The notes beneath the pieces are model-generated. The model saw nothing but the letters and a program-made list of their open reading frames with translations, ran no database searches and had not been told where the DNA came from. Of a stretch of DNA of 64,000 nucleotides, positions 57,861 through 64,000 are shown one piece after another. Position 1 is the first letter of the stretch. Every line of letters begins with the position of its first letter. Location of the stretch: positions 205,386 through 269,385 of the forward strand of contig FN649738.1 of assembly GCA_000310025.1 (NCBI GenBank), read 5' to 3'. The DNA is from Ectocarpus siliculosus. Taxonomy: Eukaryota; Sar; Phaeophyceae; Ectocarpales; Ectocarpaceae. A program made the translations under genes and the position numbers.

Positions 57861-58924
57861 AGTAACCAGAAACGGGTATACCCGGGTACTTTATCACCAA
57901 TTTCGGGTACACTTAGAAATCAACACGCCTGCACCCCCAGGTACCCCCAGGTAGCCGGCGGCATCTCCAGACCCTCTGGTGTAACCGATGCTGGTTACTG
58001 GTGTACCCGGAAACGGTTGATTTCGCACCCAGAAATGGTCATATAATCCCGGCACCCAAGACTCTAAAACCCGCAGAAAACAACGTGTACCGCACATACC
58101 CGCACGGCACACCATGTGTAGCTATCAACAGCGAGCTGTTATCATGTCGCACATTAGGAGACAAACTCTGCTATATATATCTTGCGAGGGTTGCGTCCAC
58201 ACCACCAGCATTCCCATGAGGAAGGAGGACCCGATCGCCATTTCATCGCCATTTGCGGGTGTTGCGCCTCCTGTGTGCCCGTTGGTTAATTTCACCAGCC
58301 AGTCTAATTTCACGTATTTATCAACTCGTGGGCCCGGGCTCCTCTCCTAGAGGGGGTCCAACTCGCTCGATCCGCGACTTAGCTCGCTATGGTGCTCGTA
58401 CATAAGGTAATGACAGAGAGACGAAACGGGCACGACCTGCCTCATGCTTCCGAAGCACAGCAGCACAGCAGCACAGCAGCAGCAGCAGAGCACGGCGGAT
58501 GGTTTCGCCGCGATCTACGGAGGAGGCTGTCGGAGATTGATATCCTTCGAGGCAATGTGCCCGTCAACGAGCGTTGGGCGTTTGTGTGGCTACGTGGCTA
58601 CTGTGGGGTTTATGCGGTACTGGTGTGTCGTGCGGGTATGTGCGGTATACGGTTTTTTCTGCGGGTTTAGACTCGTCGGGCGCCGGGATTATATGACCAT
58701 TTCTGGGTATAAAATCGACCACTTCCGGGTACACAGTAACCAATATCGGTTACACCGGAGGGTCCTAATTCCAGCGGAAGTTGTACCCGATAGAATTTTT
58801 TTCAGAAACGGGTACAAAGTTTTTTCGGCCAATCAGCTGACAGCCTGGGCGTGCAAGCGTCTTGATTTCTAAGTGTACCCGAAATTGGTGATACAGTACC
58901 CGGGTATACCCGTTTCTGGTTACT
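57861..58924. mobile_element. Fold-back DNA element with long inverted arms
   Basis: The left arm (57861 to about 58115) starts AGTAACCAGAAACGGGTATA. It is repeated inverted at about 58615-58924, ending CCCGTTTCTGGTTACT. Shared inner blocks include ATCACCAATTTCGGGTACAC, ATATAATCCCGGC and CCGCACATACCCGCACG with their complements, with small indels between. The loop (58116-58614) has no convincing gene; a CAG repeat lies near 58460. No clean target duplication was found. The CGGGTACCC-rich style resembles the nested palindrome at 4560-5182. Confidence 0.75.
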
Positions 58925-59947
58925 GGTCTACTTAGTTTCGACCAAAGGAACTTTCCCTTCAACAAAAAGTTGGCCAGTCAGAAAACTGCGGGCACCTTTT
59001 CTCTCTCTCTCTACATAAATTGAAGCTACTCCGTCCTTTTATCATGGATCTTGTGGCTGCCGTAGTATTTCCGGGGTTTTCTTCGACAGGGCACTGACAC
59101 GAAGGCCGCGTTTCGCGCGGTTTACATCACCGAGTAGAAAAAACCGCAGCGCCGTGAAGATCCGTGCGACGGGACGCATCGATACGCACTTCCAATATTC
59201 AAGTCTCAAGTTACCAAATAAGGCGCCGCACCGGGCAAGAACGGTGAGCCATCCAAGTTGTAACCGCTACATGTACATCAGTATGAAATAGACAGAGCGA
59301 TAGAATGCCCGCGGGAGATTGTGTAGGAATTCGTTGAAGAGGGAACCGCCAGATACATGTGTGTATGTGTAGTTTCCACAGTTTTAAGAAAAAACAAATA
59401 AACACACAGAAAGACTACCCATTCGAGATATACCCACAGTCGAACGGGATGTGGTGTAGTCTTTTCAGTGAGTGGAGGAAAACCGGCTGGGTACTGGACT
59501 TATTTCGAGCCTTTCTAAGTTTCCACAGTTTGCACATGTACGACTTCCCCCCTCGAAGGGGAACAAACGGGTTTACGGTTCTGCAATAGTGTGACACGGT
59601 AAGGGGGCACTATGTACTGCTGTATCGGTAGCTCTTAGTCTAGGTTACATGAAGCGATGTGGTATGCGTATAATGTGTTTGACCACAGTTGGTAGCACAG
59701 TACAGTACTCCAGTATAGGTTTGAGATGAGAGGCCTCACCACAACGAAGGAACGCCAGACGCGCTTGAACTCTCCGAAAGAAACGCAGTTTACCTGCTTG
59801 CTGTCGTCTCCGTCTCCCGTGTCGTTTCTGCAGGGGTCCGCGCGGTGCGTGCAGGATGCACGACAATGATTGGAAAGAGCAAAGCACTGGAAAGAGATGC
59901 GTGGAGTGCACTGGGGGCACCGCTCTCCGCTGTGCAGGGTGCTGGTG
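58925..59947. other. No gene recognised
   Basis: Minus frames at 59211-59405 and 59415-59597 (with FVPLRGG) are short and unsupported. No splice model. Confidence 0.4.
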
Positions 59948-60005
59948 CAATGGTATATGACAATAAAAAAAAAAAATCTTTTTTTTTTATTGTCATATAC
60001 CATTG
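59948..60005. repeat. 58-bp perfect hairpin
   Basis: CAATGGTATATGACAATAAA followed by an A run is mirrored by a T run and TTTATTGTCATATACCATTG, arms of about 27 bases around a TC. GTGCAGGGTGCTGGTGC repeats flank it on both sides. It may be a small palindrome insertion. Confidence 0.9.
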
Positions 60006-60200
60006 TGCTGGTGCAGGGTGCTGGTGCAGCGCGCCTGGTTGTTCTGGTTCTTGTTCTTTGGCGGTTTGGTTCTCGGTTCTCAGCTATTCGAGTGTACATA
60101 TCATATGGCATAAAACACGCAAGCTGTTGAGCTTTGGAACGTCACATCGCAGCTCGAAGCCAGCTGCGGGTTGATCGCGCTCCCTGCTTGCATTCTCATT

Positions 60201-60407
60201 TTACACCAACCCTTGATGAGACCGCTGTGCTCTCATGAACACATCCGGATCACTTGTGGATACGCTGGACGACCGATTTAGAATGCGGCGGAAGTTCTCT
60301 GTGTCTAGTTGTACTGCTGTCTGCATGAGGGTGTGCTTGTACCGATAATCTGTGTATCCATAAGCATCGCGCTTCGATTTCGTCAGTGCCCGTGCGATGT
60401 CCGGGGA
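60201..60407 (-). CDS. Likely terminal exon of a small unknown gene
   Basis: After an acceptor (CAACTCTCAG) one frame reads SPDIARALTKSKRDAYGYTD, YRYKHTLMQTAVQLDTENFR and ends QRSHQGLV, then TAA: 68 codons, phase 0. It looks like a soluble helical protein. An upstream Met frame (METTVFEQVESTRGDHKSML, 60509-60447) would join in phase across a 39-base gap starting GTTTGA, but such a short intron is doubtful. No family recognised. Confidence 0.4.
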   Translation of the reverse strand, partial: SPDIARALTKSKRDAYGYTDYRYKHTLMQTAVQLDTENFRRILNRSSSVSTSDPDVFMRAQRSHQGLV

Positions 60408-60509
60408 CTGAGAGTTGAGAATGCATGCATGTAGAAAAAATCAAACAAGCATGCTTTTGTGATCGCCGCGTGTGCTTTCGACTTGCTCGAAAACGGTGGT
60501 CTCCATATC

Positions 60510-63500
60510 GCAAGATTTACCAATTACAAGGTCTCGGGACGTGGGTGTCTACCCTCCCTCAGGTGACGCAAGACCACATGCGCATTGCCCGAAGAGGGAC
60601 TGTGTGTCTTACAACGCTTCTATTTCCGCACAAAACATCGCGCACGTTGATATTCTACATTGGAGCCAGCGCGAGCGGAAAATATTTTGGCAGCGAAAAC
60701 TCAGACTCCCATGATGTCTTTGACTAATGATGGCAGAATTCTGATGAGAACCGAAATTATTTGAAGCCGAAACAACACCACAAATGGGACATGTTCAACA
60801 CTGCGGCTGGATGCATTCTCTCAGACTTGTCTACACTTGGCCCGCTGCGAAGTGTGGTAAACGTAGGTACTGCTGTTGGACAAAGTGCAATGACACGAAG
60901 AGTCACAACCATGAATCATCGAATGAACTTATTAATGAAAGTGGAAAAGCAAGAGGCCAACATTTCAAATCGTCGTATTTGATGGGTCTGATAGGTTTCA
61001 GAATTGGTTCGCCAGGCTTTGGAACGCGTCCCCGGGGTTTTGAGTCAGTTTTCGCAACTTTGGCCGTCAACCACACGCGCCACGGAGGCCTACTGAGCTC
61101 CGCGGGCGCGGGCGCTAATGTACCGACGAGCCTCCTGCGTGCCCGGGAGAAGGAACCGCGAGAAAAGACTCGCTGGGGCGAGAGAAAGAAACGCCGAAGC
61201 ATGATTAGCGACCAAATCTTACATGTACATATACCGCGGTCCTTTGCATACCAGCCTACTTTCTAGGACCAGCCCTTAGCTCGTATCCACCGCGGTGTAC
61301 GGACGTCTCTTCATCATGAAGATTCGCAATGTCGTTATTCTTGTGCAGGCTGGCATCACGGAAAGTATTACACAGATGGATGGGCGGCGACTCAAAATAT
61401 CATGCCCAGTACACAAATGTTGTTCTTCAACATTCCACTGCTGTTCAAATTCGAACACACCTCGTCTACTGGTGTAATATCGTCTCGAATGGGCTCTTTG
61501 CCATTGCTGTATGTAGCCTACCAAATACATATTCCCTACTGCAAAAGCATATTCCCGCAAAGTCAAAAGGATAAAAGGAAACAGAGGGTACGAACGAATC
61601 TGAATCCCAAATTTGCGAAAACAAATGCGGGTGGAGCATCAACCATAGTGCTCTATGCTAGAGTGCATACTCGGGGCTTCCGAAGTCGAAACTGACAGTC
61701 GAGATTTGTGCGGGAGCGCACCGCTTCTTCCAGGAAACGTGCGTGGCGCATGTTGCTGTCTGCACGAAAAAAATGCTCCCTATCTGTGCTCGGTACCGTA
61801 GACATGATATTAGGCTGGTCTAGCAAACCGCAAAAATATTCTATGCCTGATATTGTGTAGGGAAACCGAGCTTCTTTGTAGTTCAGTGGATCTTCAAGAC
61901 AGTAAAACGACGCTCACGACGGCCATCCCTTGGACGCAATAAACTCATACGAACCAAGACCCTGGGACAGACGCCAAGCCAAGCTATTCGCCTTTTAGAC
62001 ACTGCCACTCCCCCGCAACCACTTTCGCACGAAATCTTCCACGAAGGAACCTGAGGAAAGCACTAGTAGCATACAAGACCACGTCCACACAACCCCAGAC
62101 AACAAGACAACGCACTCCACCCTCTCGCGCTCCTGTCCCCGTTCAGCAATCGAATCAACTCCGGCGCCTCTTAAGCCTTCTCGGCAGCGTGCGCACCCGA
62201 GCCTCCAAGCCCGTGAGCCCGGGCAAGCTTCTTCTACGCAAGGATACCTCGGTTTCAGCCCGAGAAACCGCCACCAAAGCTTTCCTCGCGGCGGTAGCCG
62301 TATCTATCGGCGCCTGTGCTCGACCAGCTGGTGCTGTTGCCGTACGGATAGCGGCCCTTGAAGCGGCAGGATCGCCTCCAAAACTCGAAGGTGTTTGCAG
62401 TGCCGAAGCACTTCCCGTGCACCCTGCATGGGGCGAGCAAGAGGCAAGTGGGACGGGAGCGTCAAGAATATGCACGAACGCTCAGCTTCCTTCAAACCAA
62501 TGCCTTCGCCGTGCACTCTACATTTGAAGTGTCAACTCGGCGCAGTTCACCTAGCAATAACACTCACCGCGACTACCTCCACGCCCTTAGTGCTGAGCTA
62601 CAAAAAAAATGCAAGTTATCAAAACTGCGCAATAGCAGCAGAAGAAGAAGCAGCAGCAGCGACCGCGGCGGCATAGAGAAACATGTCTCAACGTTGTGAT
62701 TGCGGATATGCCACTCTTTCCTCTGCGCCTTATTGAGACCAAAAGAAAGTCGTACACTACAACATTGTGCTGCAGCAACAGTCGCGGTCACGACGTTTTG
62801 CTAGCATCCCTCACCACTGTGGTGGAGCAGCGTGGTGACCTTCACGCCGTCTCTCGAAACCTCTCTTCGAAGACGGTCGAAGTAGCCTCGGGCGGCGTGC
62901 TTTGACGAGACGACCCCCGCCGGAGAAGACGTTTCCTGCCGGTGTTGTGGTAGCGTAACGAGAAAAATAGAGAGCCGAGGTACAGCAGTTTGACACAAAC
63001 ATCGCAAGGCAGGCGGAAATGAAGGAGAAACGAGATTGCACCGTGCTCGCTCGGACATATTCCGGAGCGAAAGTTTACCGTGGCTGTTTAGACATGCCCA
63101 GGAACACGACTTGCACTCCACGTGGCACATCAGTTTTCGACTGCACCATGCGACATGTTCGATAGCAAAACCGTCGCGTCACAGACATGAACATGACTGC
63201 ATGCCAAGCAGGGCGGATGCAAGAAGCGCACAAACAACAACCCTCTACCCAAACCGCGACTTGCAGAATACGCTCAACAAGCTGTAAGGAGATCTATCCC
63301 GCAAACAAAAAGGAAAAAAAAAACTTCATCCCCGCTGCACACCCCGTCACTTGCGGGAATGAAGAGCCTGCAGCAGTCGTATTAATGAAAAAAAAAGACC
63401 GCAAAAAAATGTTTTCGCCGCGGGAGGGATGCTCACCTCACGGGACGTGAAAAAATCATCTCCGCCCAGCACTACCAAATGTCCCTCCTGCTCATCCAAC

Positions 63501-64000
63501 ATGCTCGGGAGCACGGCCTTCGTAAGCGAGATAGCTCCCCGGAGGTTCCCCGACGCCTACTAGACGATGGTTTGGCGCGCGGCCCCACATCGAAGCATGA
63601 TATCACCAGTTTCAGACACAAATTTGGGAGAAGCGCACGGACGGACGACAAAGCGACGTGAAAAATGGCGGTCAAAGCAGCTACGCTGCCGTGCGTTGTA
63701 CCGGGAAACACAAAGTTCAACCTTGCGGGAGTGAACACGAAGCTCGCGAAACAAAGGTGGTGCGGATGCCGGTGAAAAAAAAAAAACATCATATCGAAAA
63801 GCGCAGCCGGCACTCCCACAGCCTTTGTCCCGCTCGACACCCTCTCGTTCAAACCCAAGCAGCCGTCAGGTCTCCATGCAGAGCAATTCTACAGGGGGTG
63901 GAATCGAGGGGCAACCTACATGTAGTTGTGAGTTGCATACAGGTGGAGTTTCCCGAAGCAGGTTTTGCACCACCACCGAGAGTAACGCAAGAGGCAAAGA
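60510..64000. other. No certain gene
   Basis: Plus 60784-61266 (160 codons, with a CGKRRYCCWTKCNDTKSHNH cysteine/histidine cluster) and plus 62150-62450 (SVSARETATKAFLAAVAVSI) are the best frames. Minus frames overlap both. Homopolymer A runs and an AGC/AGA repeat (62630-62665) occur. I cannot assemble a gene with confidence. Confidence 0.35.

Overview
This is nuclear DNA of a eukaryote with many spliced genes and many transposable elements. A brown alga (Ectocarpus or kelp type) or a close stramenopile fits best. The reasons are short exons split by long GT-AG introns (with one likely GC-AG), TTAGGG-type interstitial telomere motifs, a plant/protist-style PLAA/Doa1 WD40 gene and a Ty3/gypsy chromovirus. 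The taxon is inferred, not proven. Most open frames are not genes, so I rebuilt genes exon by exon from splice sites, intron phase and comparison of the window's own duplicated copies.

Layout. 0-5.8 kb: no convincing gene; a 32-bp minisatellite, a 117-bp tandem duplication, and a 1.6-kb hAT-type element with a perfect 8-bp target duplication. 5.8-15.9 kb and 39.2-47.5 kb: two direct copies (A, B) of one segment. Each carries a small secreted cysteine-rich gene (intact in A, gutted by a 1-kb deletion in B), a 108/109-residue membrane protein gene (intact in both), a small gene (intact in B, shifted in A), and the last exons of a lysine-rich repeat gene. Copy differences show precise insertions: a piggyBac-like element at TTAA in A, a tRNA-derived SINE in B, and a 119-bp element with an 11-bp target duplication in B.

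16-27 kb: degenerate tandem repeats, a 551-residue minus-strand protein with an AbrB-like tail, and a four-exon minus-strand gene of unknown function. 27-32.2 kb: the WD40 half of a PLAA/Doa1 homologue on the plus strand. Its frame and splice sites carry defects, and no PFU or PUL exon follows. 33.3-38.8 kb: a degenerate minus-strand chromovirus (RT, RNase H, integrase, chromodomain, a Tudor-like tail) with a NADAR domain just upstream of pol where gag would be expected. This is the most unusual arrangement in the window.

46.6-54.4 kb: a minus-strand gene of at least seven exons. Its C-terminal half is built from repeated 60-residue exons, each with three SUMO-type psi-K-x-E motifs, multiplied by a 1.9-kb tandem duplication. 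54.4-64 kb: mostly repeats, a 1.06-kb fold-back element, a 58-bp perfect hairpin, and one likely terminal exon of a small gene.

The genes do not form an operon or pathway. The window reads as a transposon-rich region with a few orphan genes, one housekeeping homologue in apparent decay, and active segmental and exon duplication.
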